Shown piece after piece: positions 45,214-54,035 of a stretch of DNA of 64,000 nucleotides. The position numbers and the translations under genes were made by a program. The stretch is from Paenibacillus sp. 453mf (GTDB lineage Bacteria; Bacillota; Bacilli; Paenibacillales; Paenibacillaceae), in assembly GCF_900116105.1 (NCBI RefSeq), contig NZ_FPAC01000001.1:1602862-1666861 (forward strand). The letters run 5' to 3'. Below the pieces are notes generated by a model. The model did not search any database. It saw only the letters and a list, made by a program, of their open reading frames with translations, and was not told the DNA's origin. The stretch's first letter is position 1. Every line of letters begins with the position of its first letter.

Positions 45214-45657
45214 TTACAAGTCATAATGTACTCCGGTTAACTTCTCGGATAGTAACCAAAGTTTTTCAGCAAGCTGCACATCCAATGCCTTTTTGGGGAA
45301 GTCTACAAACTTCGGTTTCTTAGCCTTTAGAGGATTCATTCCTAGCCCTACATATATATCTCCGGTGATTGTCGAATCCGTCGCCGCAATAAGTGATGGC
45401 CAAGATGATTGATCAGGAGGAGTTCCGAATATTTTCATTAATAACAGTCCGAATGCTTTGGTTCCCTTCGGTGCGTTTCTCCCGATTCCTGTAGGACTTG
45501 TACCAGGATGTACTGCTATAGAAGTGATACCTTTCTTCTTCGCACGTCGATTTAATTCTCGGGCACACAGTATGTTTGAAAGTTTCGAGCGATTGTATCC
45601 TGCCATTGGTCTATATTTCTTGTCCATTTTTAAATCAGAAAAATCTATCTCAGATTA
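45214..45657 (-). pseudogene. SDR oxidoreductase, C-terminal half
   Basis: The active-site YNRSKLSN (YxxxK) and the following AVHPGTSPTGI are those of a retinol-dehydrogenase-like SDR. The text runs back from MDKKYRPMAG to EIDFSDLK and then hits a stop at ~45656, so the NAD-binding half is gone. Its broken end overlaps the small membrane ORF at 45645-45746, marking a recombination joint. Confidence 0.82.
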
Positions 45658-45746
45658 AATTGATCACCGAAAAATCCCATGACGAAGGATAAAATCACGA
45701 ACAAAATTCCGCCTATGTAGTACCAGTTTCTGCTATAGAATTTCAT
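45645..45746 (-). CDS. 33-aa membrane peptide (HXXEE-type start), probably truncated
   Basis: GGAGAGG precedes the ATG. The product MKFYSRNWYYIGGILFVILS ends after one more hydrophobic stretch and QFNLR at the joint with the SDR remnant. It resembles the start of HXXEE-domain membrane proteins (NWYYIGGxLF), so it is likely an N-terminal fragment. Confidence 0.45.
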   Translation of the reverse strand: MKFYSRNWYYIGGILFVILSFVMGFFGDQFNLR

Positions 45747-45782
45747 AATAGCCTCTCCTTTACTTTAATGTTATCCAAGAAA

Positions 45783-45908
45783 TCATTCCATTTTGTTTAA
45801 GGGATAGCGATCGGGAATTCCTAGTGGACCAATAAGGCCATATAGTAAAATCAAAAATAACGCCAATCCGACAAATAGAATGCCTCCGATGTAATACCAG
45901 TGTTTCAA
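45783..45908 (-). CDS. 41-aa membrane peptide, paralogue of its neighbour
   Basis: TTG start with GAGG five bases upstream. It reads MKHWYYIGGILFVGLALFLI and on to PDRYPLNKME. The shared WYYIGGILFV with the 33-aa ORF 37 bp away shows a tandem duplication. Single membrane helix. Function unknown; could be a real small protein or another HXXEE stub. Confidence 0.45.
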   Translation of the reverse strand: MKHWYYIGGILFVGLALFLILLYGLIGPLGIPDRYPLNKME

Positions 45909-46044
45909 TAAAACCTCATCATTATCACTCCAACTAGTTTAATCCAACAACATGTCGTGTTATAATTTTCATTATAAAATACACCACGAATTCATCAACC
46001 GACAATAAAGCAACTTTTGTCGTTTTATTTACGAAAAGAGGATT

Positions 46045-46596
46045 TTGTATGAAAAAAAACCTGAAGTCACTGCTGTAACAAAAGAAAAACTGATGGCATC
46101 ATTTTGGAAGTTTTATTGGGAAAAAAAGATTGAGAAAATAACAGTAAAAGAAATAACAGATGAAGCTGGGTACTATCGCAGCACGTTTTATGATTATTTT
46201 ATTGATATTTATGATGTCCTTGAGCAATTGGAAACACGACTTATCCTTACACTAAAAGAAAACGTTCAGAATAGTCTCGTAATGAAACAGCAGAAAGATA
46301 TAATTGAAATACTTGCGAATATGTATGAGACTCAAGGAGAATATTTAAGTATCTTATTAGGAAAAGGCGGCGACCCCAATTTCCACCAAAAATTAAAAGA
46401 ATCGCTTCGGCCTATGTTGTTTCATGAGTTTGGATTATCAAAAAACGATGTGTACAATCAACTAATTTTTGAGTTTGGAATTGCCGGCATTATTTCTACC
46501 ATTGGACACTGGTATGATAATGAGAAACCAATAACTAATGAGCAGTTGGCCATTTTAATTCGTTCAATGTTGATGAATGGTACCACTCCTCTCTAA
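46045..46596 (+). CDS. TetR/AcrR family regulator
   Basis: 183 aa from TTG at 46045; the AGAGG site is only three bases away, so the start is unsure and an ATG at residue 17 is an alternative. The helix-turn-helix is clear: KLMASFWKFYWEKKIEKITVKEITDEAGYYRSTFYDYFIDIYDVL, a form common among Firmicute TetR proteins with the TetR_C_7-like end. It is divergent from the small membrane ORFs, which it may control. Confidence 0.82.
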   Translation: MYEKKPEVTAVTKEKLMASFWKFYWEKKIEKITVKEITDEAGYYRSTFYDYFIDIYDVLEQLETRLILTLKENVQNSLVMKQQKDIIEILANMYETQGEYLSILLGKGGDPNFHQKLKESLRPMLFHEFGLSKNDVYNQLIFEFGIAGIISTIGHWYDNEKPITNEQLAILIRSMLMNGTTPL

Positions 46597-46883
46597 GCGT
46601 TCCAAGAGTGATTTATTCGAACGATTCTATCCCGCCCAATAGCTGAACAAACTGCTGATCAAGCCGGCAGGGCGATTATAATGAGAACGCATTGTTATAA
46701 TTCGAGTCTTGACATCACACTTCAAACTGCATGGATCTCTTTAAATCGGAACTAAAAAAATCAGGGTATCTCATCGTCACTTAATGACTTATGAAATACC
46801 CCAAACATTTATTTGAAATTTTCAAACTGAGATTTAAGCCATGTCTGATTCTGCACTGCAATAAATAAGCACTTCCACAAGTT
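46597..46883 (+). terminator. Intergenic region with hairpin at 46764-46803
   Basis: GGGTATCTCAT...ATGAAATACCC with an inner CAC/GTG-type pairing; it probably ends transcripts from the TetR gene. No ORF otherwise. Confidence 0.5.
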
Positions 46884-47087
46884 CTAAGTATAGATCCGTA
46901 TTGTTTTTGACGCTATTTGGGTGAATATGTGAATACTCTTTCCCGATACATCAAATTCCTTTGATCTTTCTGCAATATTTCGATAGGAAATTGTTTTTGA
47001 ATCTCTAAGCAAAGAATGAATTGATTTAACACCAAGTTTAAAGATTCTACTTTTTGATTCCTCATTATTTTCTATTAACCATGGCAT
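46884..47087 (-). CDS. Unknown 67-aa ORF
   Basis: Opens MPWLIENNEESKSRIF and contains SYRNIAERSKEFDVSGKSIH. The text looks protein-like, perhaps the N- or mid-part of a mobile-element DNA-binding protein, but there is no clear ribosome site. It lies directly after the RHS remnant. Probably a fragment. Confidence 0.35.
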   Translation of the reverse strand: MPWLIENNEESKSRIFKLGVKSIHSLLRDSKTISYRNIAERSKEFDVSGKSIHIFTQIASKTIRIYT

Positions 47088-47342
47088 TCAGTTGTTGATC
47101 TTAATTTTTGTCTCATAACGATCATCCTTTTGAGTCTTTGTTTTGTTTCCATTTGAATCATACTCATAAACGTAAGAGTTACCTAAAACATCAGCTGCTT
47201 TGATGATATTCCCTTGAGAATTGTATTTTAATTCTCTGGTTTGGTCATTTGCATAGATTGTTTTGAGTAAATTACCGTTTGCATCATACTCCATCTTTGT
47301 TTCTTTACCATTTGCATCAGTAGCTTTAATTAACTTATACAT
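47088..47342 (-). pseudogene. RHS/YD-repeat fragment
   Basis: Three YD repeats are visible: ATDANGKETKMEYDANGNL, NDQTRELKYNSQGNI and DVLGNSYVYEYDSNGNKT. Full RHS/WapA toxins exceed 1,500 aa; only ~85 residues remain here. Such repeats form the shell around a C-terminal toxin. It is a scar of a lost polymorphic toxin gene. Confidence 0.8.
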
Positions 47343-47343
47343 A

Positions 47344-47368
47344 AAATGCCCCCAAATCGGGGGCATTT
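47344..47368 (-). terminator. Perfect hairpin beside the RHS fragment
   Basis: AAATGCCCCC-AAATC-GGGGGCATTT; ten perfect base pairs. Confidence 0.65.
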
Positions 47369-47521
47369 CCCCAAACAATGTTGCATTTTCAATGAGAATC
47401 GTCCCTCTTCCATCAAACATATGTACCTATCGAAATTGACTGATTTTTTAGTGGGACAATTATATGAAAGCAAAGCATCTTCTCTGCTGTATCTCCAACA
47501 AAAACATAGATGGATATTTGT

Positions 47522-48061
47522 TTATCTTGAAACCGACATTATGATATTCTGAGTATCGCTTAAAGAAACAAACCAGTTTTGTAGAACCATATTATGGTGT
47601 GAAATGATTTGATCTGCACTTAAAAAGGAAGAGTCCGCGGTACTGTGGGCATCTTTTACTAAAATAACGTCATATCCCAAGCTAAATGCTCTACGACATG
47701 TCGAATCAACACATATCTCAGTCTGAATTCCCGCCACAACCAGTCGATTAACGTTAAGATGAGTTAAATGTGATTCAAGGTTGGTACCTTGAAATGAATC
47801 TGGAAAGTCCTTTTCTATTTTCGTATCTTGAGCTAACAAGGGTAAGGCGGGATGAAGACACCACCCTGAAGATGTTTTTGAGGTAATCGTCCCTAATTTC
47901 CCATTATGCTGAGTAAGTATGACTGGAATCTTACTTATGTGGGCCCAAGTAATAAGTTGCTTGATATTGGTTAATAATTTTTCACTGTTATGAATAAAGA
48001 GAGGATCCATAAAAGATCCGGTTTGTACATCTACGATCAATAAAGCTGGCTTATGGATCAT
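47522..48061 (-). CDS. Isochorismatase-family cysteine hydrolase
   Basis: 179 aa. The catalytic triad can be placed: Asp in ALLIVDVQTGSF, Lys in the KLGTITSKTSSGW region and Cys in VVAGIQTEICVDSTCRRAF (usual GxxTxxCV). The family includes nicotinamidases and ureidoacrylate or N-carbamoyl amidases. Length is normal. It stands alone, followed by a short gap. Confidence 0.92.
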   Translation of the reverse strand: MIHKPALLIVDVQTGSFMDPLFIHNSEKLLTNIKQLITWAHISKIPVILTQHNGKLGTITSKTSSGWCLHPALPLLAQDTKIEKDFPDSFQGTNLESHLTHLNVNRLVVAGIQTEICVDSTCRRAFSLGYDVILVKDAHSTADSSFLSADQIISHHNMVLQNWFVSLSDTQNIIMSVSR

Positions 48062-48941
48062 AACTATCCCCTCCTCATCTTCTTCATTAATTTCTAGAGG
48101 TTAGAATTGCCCGTAATCATAATTATATTCATCATTTTTCACACTGAAAGATCGACAGTGACTATGTAATCGAAGCAGACCACACAACAACGAAATGTTT
48201 CAACAGGCTAATACTCTTATTCCTCGACATTCAAGGTCATACATACAATTTTACTTAAGTACGGCAGAAAAAGCAGATTTTTCATAAACGGAAAAATTTA
48301 AATTGTCAGCATAATGGAAAGTCCCTAGTGACTTCTAAATGCTACAATGATGAACTCAATACAAATACCTAATGTCATCCGTTGTGTTTCCATTCCGAGT
48401 AAATTGGAAAAAGCTTTTGCGGGGGACGCTACGTCACCATCTATAAGAGGCTGTTCAAAAAGCACCATTTCAGTTTAAAGAGAGCAGCATAAAAAAATGT
48501 TGAGCGACCAATATTGGAAATGAAAGGGAGATCAGCATAGCGGGCAGTCACTTCTCATCCCGATTCCATTTCAGTCGCTAAATTTGAACAGACGTATCCC
48601 CTGTGCCGTAATGATCCTTTTTTCGATTATGCGTGGAGACAATTTTACGCTGCCAGAGGCAGCGAGAGTTGCTCGACCTGCATTTCTTGCAGCTGTTTGA
48701 GGGTTGCCACATGATTCGGGGGCAAAACTGTTTCCCATGCGCAATCATCCGTTCAATTAATCGAAACGCATCCCGCAGGATGAACCAACCTGATAACATT
48801 GCAGAAGTAACAACAATATCGCTAAGACTTAATTTGTTGTAAGATGTTGGAGGTTCATTTTTCGTCTGCCCTTTTTCAGAGTATTTTCTCAATTCCGAAT
48901 TATATATTCTACACGCCTTCGTGCTGTCCTGATCGTTATTT
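48062..48941 (-). other. Gene-poor stretch, possible IS remnant
   Basis: About 880 bp. GAGGCTGTTCAAAAAGCACC (48449-48468) and the ...TTTGAACAGACG at ~48585 look like opposite ends of an insertion sequence. A minus frame at 48578-48970 contains plausible text (DAFRLIERMIAHGKQFCPRI) but I do not recognise it and it lacks a ribosome site. Confidence 0.4.
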
Positions 48942-49014
48942 TTAAAAAAAGAACAGCTGCCGATCGGCAAACTGCTCCATTCTATTTTGAACTAACGTTT
49001 CCTGTTAGTTCAAC
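48942..49014 (-). repeat. Type B dispersed repeat (B3), containing the GNAT stop codon
   Basis: GAACAGCTGCCGATCGGC-AAACTGCTCC hairpin, then TTTGAACTAACGTTTCCTGTTAGTTCAA. Read on the minus strand, the TAA stop of the acetyltransferase lies inside the CTAAC/GTTAG dyad. Confidence 0.82.
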
Positions 49015-49481
49015 CTAAACTCCATTTTTCTACTCTTCGTTGTCATCCCGAATGATTCATAAAATAAAATTGCAGCAGCATTGTTCTCCGATACCCCTAA
49101 TTCAATACTATCAACTTTCAGACTTCCTCCGAAATCAATTACATATTGCATAAGTTTCTTTCCAACGCCCTTATTTCTGTACGTTTCGGAAACAGACAAA
49201 CTATTTATATATAAAATCTTTCTCGCATTAACAAAAGAATTTTCAATTATTTCTTCTTCTTTCGTCACAACCAGGCCGATTATTTCTAAGCCTATGGTAG
49301 CAACAAAAATATGCTGTTTGGGATCAATCAGCTGGCATAAGAAGAATTCCTTCCCGACTGGAGTTGAGTTTTTTTTGTACAAATCGGGTCTTTCAAAAAC
49401 GTGGAGATCATGAATCTGCCTAAATAAAGGCAATAAAGACTCGTAGTCATCTTGATGAGCGTTTTTGATAGATATATCCAT
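49005..49481 (-). CDS. GNAT family N-acetyltransferase
   Basis: 158 aa. The acetyl-CoA motif A is SLSVSETYRNKGVGKKLMQYVIDF (R/QxxGxG/A), followed by motif B LGVSENNAAAILFYESFGM. It transfers an acetyl group to an amine of unknown identity. Its stop lies in repeat B3. It starts 51 bp after the SecA-like gene on the same strand. Confidence 0.92.
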   Translation of the reverse strand: MDISIKNAHQDDYESLLPLFRQIHDLHVFERPDLYKKNSTPVGKEFFLCQLIDPKQHIFVATIGLEIIGLVVTKEEEIIENSFVNARKILYINSLSVSETYRNKGVGKKLMQYVIDFGGSLKVDSIELGVSENNAAAILFYESFGMTTKSRKMEFRLN

Positions 49482-49531
49482 ATATTAATGCCCTCAGCTA
49501 ACGATGAATTGAGTGTTCGCTCTCGTCCCGA

Positions 49532-51625
49532 TTATAATTTTCCCCACCCAAATATCGGCCTTAACATTTTGCGAATATAATAAGCAAATACGGTCGTGGT
49601 AGTCCATGAGCTGCGCTTATTCTGTATGTATTGATCGTTAATAATATACGTCCGAGTGGAAGTAGGATTCTTTAGACCGAACATTTCCCACTTCGCTGGA
49701 TCATCTGAACCTTCGAGCTTTATAAGCATATTCGTAGACTCACTATTTACTTTAGCCGGAATTTGCTCGTATGCTCGGGTGATTTGCGCATGAAATTCGT
49801 CGATCGGATTACGGCTAGCAAGGCTCTCCAGATGAATACCTTCGCGAAGGTAAGAAACGTATTCTAGATGGTCAGCCCAGAACTGGTCGATATAAAATAG
49901 CCTTACCCGCTGCTCCGAAGGGCTCATCGGCTTCTCGCCTTTCAAAATTCTGAGTCTCTCCTCGTATAGAATTCGCCTCTGATCCTCCAACATATCCGAA
50001 TAACCGTTCAGTTCCTTTTGTATATCGAAGTTTTGGCCCATAATAACACGCTGAATATGGGCGATTTTGCTGTGGAGTACCGGCTCTTCGAGAGCTTCAT
50101 CCTGCCTGGGCTTGCGAATCATTTTATCAATGCCAAACCGAAGCAACAACTCATCCTCCAAGCTTACGAAAAATACGGAAGCTCCGGGGTCGCCTTGGCG
50201 GCCGGAACGCCCGCGCAGTTGGTCGTCGATCCGCACGCTTTCGTGCACATGTGTACCAATCACGTACAATCCGCCTAACTTGGCGACAACTTCTGCTTGC
50301 GTGGGTTTGCCACCCCCTAGCCGAATGTCGACGCCGCGTCCCGCCATATTCGTAGATACCGTCACCGCGCCAATTCCTCCTGCATTGGCGATAATCCTGG
50401 CTTCTTCTGCGTCATTTTTTGCATTAAGTACTTGACAAGGTACGTCGGCAATCGCTAGCGCCTTTGCTAGTATGTCAGACTCCTCAACGCTTGAAGTGCC
50501 AATTAGAATTGGACGTCCCGTCCTATGAACGGACGAGATTTCGTTTACAAGTGCCTTAAGCTTGGCTTCTTTATGGGTATAAATCCGGTGCGGATGGTCA
50601 ATCCGTATGTTTGGACGGTTCGGTGGAATTTGCACTACCTGCAGCGAATAAATATCTTCGAATTCTATTGCGGAAGCGTGCGCAGTAGCCGTCATTCCGC
50701 AAATCTTCGGATATAGGCTTATGAAGTGTTGAAGGGTAATCGTACCGAGAATTTTCCCGCCGGATTTTAGCTGTAGTCCTTCTTTGGCCGCAAGCGCGGC
50801 TTGCAGCCCTTCCGCTTTGGTAGATCCCGCTTCATTCAAATATACATTCCGCATAAACTCGTCGAAGTCGTAATGCTCATATTGAACGATCTGCTTGGCC
50901 ACTTCTGCGAAACAAGTGCCCTCGCTTATGGAAAAGCCCGGCTCGCCGGCAATGACTAGCGGCACCCGTGCTTCGTCCAGAAGAAGCGAATCCGCTTCGT
51001 CGACGATAACGTAGTGGAAGGGACGATGCACGGTTTGGGCTTCTCCCAGTGCAATCGTGTCGCGCAAATAATCGAATCCCGCCTCTTTAGCCGTAACATA
51101 GGTTATATCCGCGGCATACGCTTCTCGTTTCTCGGACAAGCTCATGCCCGCTTGGACCGATTTTACCGTTAATCCGAGAAAACGATAGATCGGACCCATC
51201 CAATCCGCATCCCTCTTTGCCAAATAATCATTAAAAGTCAGCACATGAACACCTTCGCCGGTCAGCGCATTTAGATAAGTAGGCATAACCGCAGAGAGCG
51301 TTTTTCCTTCGCCCGTATGCTGCTCAATTAAAAATCCCTCGTGCAGAGCGATGGCAGCCATGATCTGGACAGCGTAGGGCTGTAATCCAAGCGTTCTCTT
51401 CGCTGCCTCGCAGACTAGCGTATAGGCATCGACCAGCAGCTCGTCCAAAGGAGTACCCGATTTTGCTTCCTTTTTCAGCCTGAGAGATTCTGCTTTTAAC
51501 TGCTGGTCGTCCCATACTTCCAAATTCCCTTTTCTAATGAGTTTCGCTTTGTCCTGATAGATCTTCAGCTTGTTCTGAGTTTCACGGTTATTGATTTTTT
51601 GTATCAACTTGGCGGCTAAATTCAT
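49532..51625 (-). CDS. SecA-like preprotein translocase ATPase, accessory type
   Basis: About 697 aa from the ATG at 51625 (GAGGAGGG upstream); an in-frame upstream ATG has no ribosome site. Walker A is IEQHTGEGKTLSAVMP, the DEAD-like motif VIVDEADSLLLDEARVP, and motif VI is DQLRGRSGRQGDPG. The cross-linking and scaffold parts are shortened, and the zinc-binding tail of housekeeping SecA is missing; the end is instead a basic hydrophobic stretch, TTTVFAYYIRKMLRPIFGWGK. It would power export of a small set of proteins. No SecY2 or clear substrate gene is adjacent, though two membrane proteins of unknown role lie upstream. Confidence 0.9.
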   Translation of the reverse strand: MNLAAKLIQKINNRETQNKLKIYQDKAKLIRKGNLEVWDDQQLKAESLRLKKEAKSGTPLDELLVDAYTLVCEAAKRTLGLQPYAVQIMAAIALHEGFLIEQHTGEGKTLSAVMPTYLNALTGEGVHVLTFNDYLAKRDADWMGPIYRFLGLTVKSVQAGMSLSEKREAYAADITYVTAKEAGFDYLRDTIALGEAQTVHRPFHYVIVDEADSLLLDEARVPLVIAGEPGFSISEGTCFAEVAKQIVQYEHYDFDEFMRNVYLNEAGSTKAEGLQAALAAKEGLQLKSGGKILGTITLQHFISLYPKICGMTATAHASAIEFEDIYSLQVVQIPPNRPNIRIDHPHRIYTHKEAKLKALVNEISSVHRTGRPILIGTSSVEESDILAKALAIADVPCQVLNAKNDAEEARIIANAGGIGAVTVSTNMAGRGVDIRLGGGKPTQAEVVAKLGGLYVIGTHVHESVRIDDQLRGRSGRQGDPGASVFFVSLEDELLLRFGIDKMIRKPRQDEALEEPVLHSKIAHIQRVIMGQNFDIQKELNGYSDMLEDQRRILYEERLRILKGEKPMSPSEQRVRLFYIDQFWADHLEYVSYLREGIHLESLASRNPIDEFHAQITRAYEQIPAKVNSESTNMLIKLEGSDDPAKWEMFGLKNPTSTRTYIINDQYIQNKRSSWTTTTVFAYYIRKMLRPIFGWGKL

Positions 51626-51822
51626 CGGAATTTGATCCCTCCTCGTATATATACCCGACTCTAAAGTGGCTAAAGTATACTCGAAATCTATAAACAATAG
51701 CCTTTATATCTCATACAATTACAAAACTTTGCCCTTATCCTTTTCTAAATTAGATACGCTATCTATACCATAAAGTTCCAACATGGAGCTGTTCTACAAA
51801 TACTGAGTTGTTAGCCCAATAA

Positions 51823-51917
51823 AGTTAACCTAACAGATAGCTTAATGAAAAAGAAGCAGCTGCCAACCGGCGAACTGCTCCTTCTATGTTGAACTAACGT
51901 TTCCCGTTAGCTTAATC
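51823..51917 (-). repeat. Type B dispersed repeat, most complete copy (B4)
   Basis: GTTAACCTAACAGATAGCTTAATG, the hairpin GCAGCTGCCAACCGGCGAACTGC, then TTGAACTAACGTTTCCCGTTAGCTTAATC. The outer dyads pair with each other as well as with themselves. Confidence 0.85.
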
Positions 51918-51957
51918 TTTGCACTCTAATCTAATTTCATAGATAATAATCAATCAT

Positions 51958-52512
51958 TTAAAACAACGTCTTCATTCCCATATCCACGTATTTAGAATCT
52001 TCTAATTTACTTTGAAATTCAGTTCTCCATTTATTAGGTGAATTAATTAATGGAGAGTCGGCTTGCCCCTGCCACATTTCTACATCTTCTCTAGATACTA
52101 CATACGATAAGTCAGAAAATGTATAACGAATCTCCTGCAAGTTATCAATTAATGCAAAGGTTGCTGTTGCATTATATATTAATGAACGTTCCATCAGTTC
52201 TGGTGTGATGTCAGCAGTAGAAGATTTATATAATATATTTGCTGTCAGCGTATCAGGAAAGAGTTCAAGTTCACTCTCAATATTGCCTAGAGGAAGAGAA
52301 TGAATTAAACCCGATAAATTCCCCGCATTACCCATGTATTTATTTTTATATCTGATGGATTCTTCAATATTGTGAGTTAGGGGGTCAGTCTGTTGAGCTG
52401 CATAGACTTGATCTTCGCGTTCCATTCTCGGCAATAAGATTCCATAAACGGTGACAAAGAGAATAACCCCTATCGTTGCGAGAACAAAAATCGCTGTGTT
52501 TTTTTTATTCAT
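51958..52512 (-). CDS. DUF4825-like membrane-anchored protein
   Basis: 184 aa with one N-terminal membrane helix (TAIFVLATIGVILFVTVYGILL). The following YKNKYMGNAGNLSGLIHSLPLG is typical of DUF4825 domains (KxxYxGD/NxSxxxxL). It is the last gene of a three-gene operon behind PadR and a permease-prefix protein; its start overlaps the previous stop. Function unknown, probably envelope sensing. Confidence 0.75.
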   Translation of the reverse strand: MNKKNTAIFVLATIGVILFVTVYGILLPRMEREDQVYAAQQTDPLTHNIEESIRYKNKYMGNAGNLSGLIHSLPLGNIESELELFPDTLTANILYKSSTADITPELMERSLIYNATATFALIDNLQEIRYTFSDLSYVVSREDVEMWQGQADSPLINSPNKWRTEFQSKLEDSKYVDMGMKTLF

Positions 52513-53183
52513 TAAGATTCACCTACCATATGTTTTTGTTTTATTTTCAATGAAGCTTGGAACAATAATGGAATAATACCAGTAATTAAGGGCCAAATAT
52601 AATGAGTTGCAAGAACTGCAAACTGATAGGGTCCTAGTATCTGGATACCTCTTCCAAACCATATATCGCTTCCAAAATGGACAGCTGTCGTGAACAACGA
52701 TTGGATAAGGAAAAATACAGTCCAAATAGCCCAAGCTATATTGCGATGACGCTTATTCGAGACATCATGAGAAATAGCTACAACTTTATTATTTTGATTT
52801 GAATTAGTATTCATAAGATAACTTATATAACAGACTGCTGCCAAAATCGGCAGAATGACGCTTAAGAGAATACCTGCTTGTTCGATAAGACTAAAAGGTA
52901 TAGTTACAACCCAGGCAATTAAAAAATAGAGCGCTGCGGTTTGAAGAAGTTCCGCTTTGTATTTACTCACGTAATATGGGAAATGTCCTTCCACCAAGCC
53001 TTCTACACTCTTGATGCTACTTTTTGCTTCTTGTACTGCAACTTCGTATTCCACACCATGTGCTGTCAAATCATCTACTTTGGCTTGAAGATTGCTTAGA
53101 ATCTCATTTCTAAGTTCTTGCACTTGCCGAGTCTTTTTATATCCGGTAAATAAATGGTCCACATATCTTTCTAATTTGTTCAT
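52512..53183 (-). CDS. Permease-prefix (HAAS-type) membrane protein
   Basis: 223 aa. The N-terminal ~80 residues (LERYVDHLFTGYKKTRQVQELRNEILSNLQAKVDDL) are the HAAS/permease prefix domain 1 that partners PadR-like regulators. Four to five membrane helices follow. It overlaps the PadR gene by 4 bp and probably senses a membrane signal and relays it to PadR. Confidence 0.82.
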   Translation of the reverse strand: MNKLERYVDHLFTGYKKTRQVQELRNEILSNLQAKVDDLTAHGVEYEVAVQEAKSSIKSVEGLVEGHFPYYVSKYKAELLQTAALYFLIAWVVTIPFSLIEQAGILLSVILPILAAVCYISYLMNTNSNQNNKVVAISHDVSNKRHRNIAWAIWTVFFLIQSLFTTAVHFGSDIWFGRGIQILGPYQFAVLATHYIWPLITGIIPLLFQASLKIKQKHMVGES

Positions 53184-53530
53184 TTTGCTCCCCCCTCTGA
53201 TTCAATTAATTGATCAATTAGCTTTTTGGCGTTTTTCCATGCTAAGAGGTTATGTAAATATACTTCATGACCAGAAGAAGTAATAGTGTAATATTTACGC
53301 CTACCTCCATGGCTTTCATCTCCCCAGTACGATTTTATGTGACCATGGGATTCCAATCTTTTGAGGCTCGTATAAAGTGATGGTTCTTTTAATTCATACT
53401 GGCCATAACTATATTTCGAAATAGCTTTTATAATTTCATAGCCATAGTTATCTCCTTCGGTTAAAACACGTAAGATGATCGTATCCATGTTACCGCGAAG
53501 CAAATCTCGGCTGATACTGCTTTCCGTCAT
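53180..53530 (-). CDS. PadR family transcriptional regulator
   Basis: 116 aa from the ATG at 53530 with GGAGGTG ten bases upstream. The winged helix is MDTIILRVLTEGDNYGYEIIKAISK ... LKEPSLYTSLKRLESHGHIKSYWGDESHGGRRKYYTIT. It is the first gene of the operon and sits just downstream of a 36-bp dyad, so autorepression is likely. Confidence 0.93.
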   Translation of the reverse strand: MTESSISRDLLRGNMDTIILRVLTEGDNYGYEIIKAISKYSYGQYELKEPSLYTSLKRLESHGHIKSYWGDESHGGRRKYYTITSSGHEVYLHNLLAWKNAKKLIDQLIESEGGAK

Positions 53531-53546
53531 TTTGTTCACCTCCACA

Positions 53547-53582
53547 TACATCGTACCACATATTACTATGTAGTACAATGTA
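53547..53582 (-). promoter_or_regulatory. 36-bp dyad, probable PadR operator
   Basis: TACATCGTACCACATA, TTAC, TATGTAGTACAATGTA: 14 of 16 positions are complementary. The ATGT-N8-ACAT form matches known PadR sites. Confidence 0.72.
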
Positions 53583-53710
53583 ATATGTGGCGAGATGCAA
53601 TTTCATCTTAGAATAAACTATAACTACTACCGGTTTTCTGTTTAGTAATGACTGCCAACAAAAAAAGTAACTAATTGCTTTGATTGGCAGTCCTGGTGCA
53701 ATGCTTTTTT

Positions 53711-53886
53711 AAACTAACCTGCCCGTTAGCTTAATGAAAAAAGCTGTAAACTTCAGTTAGATATCTATCTAATCGGTAATCGGTACAAGTTCTTGTCCTT
53801 TGCTCGGGACACGAACATGTACTGAAAAAACAAAAAAGCCGCTTAATTAGCGACTTTCAATGGGAATATATTCTTGTCTCCTGACA
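53711..53886 (-). repeat. Type A dispersed repeat, full copy (A7)
   Basis: All modules as in A1: CTAACCTGCCCGTTAG (53713-53728), TTAGATA...TCTAATC, GGTACAAGTTCTTGTCC/GGGACACGAACATGTAC, GCCGCTTAATTAGCGAC, GGGAATATATTCTTGTCTC and TGACA. Same orientation. Confidence 0.88.
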
Positions 53887-54035
53887 TGTGTCAAATAGTG
53901 TTTGTACCTCTATTACAACAAACGTCTTACACAACTGCGAATCGACCGTTCAAGGTTACCGCCAGCAACCTCGAACAGCCGCCGAATCATAGATGGTGAA
54001 CATGTTCGCATACGTAGTTAGTATAAACATAGGAG

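Noticed and set aside
46045..46057. ATG at 46049 as the start of the TetR gene
   Set aside because: It is in a different frame from the helix-turn-helix text.
48578..48970. 130-codon minus ORF as a gene
   Set aside because: No ribosome site and it runs through repeat B3; parts may be remnant but I cannot assign a family.
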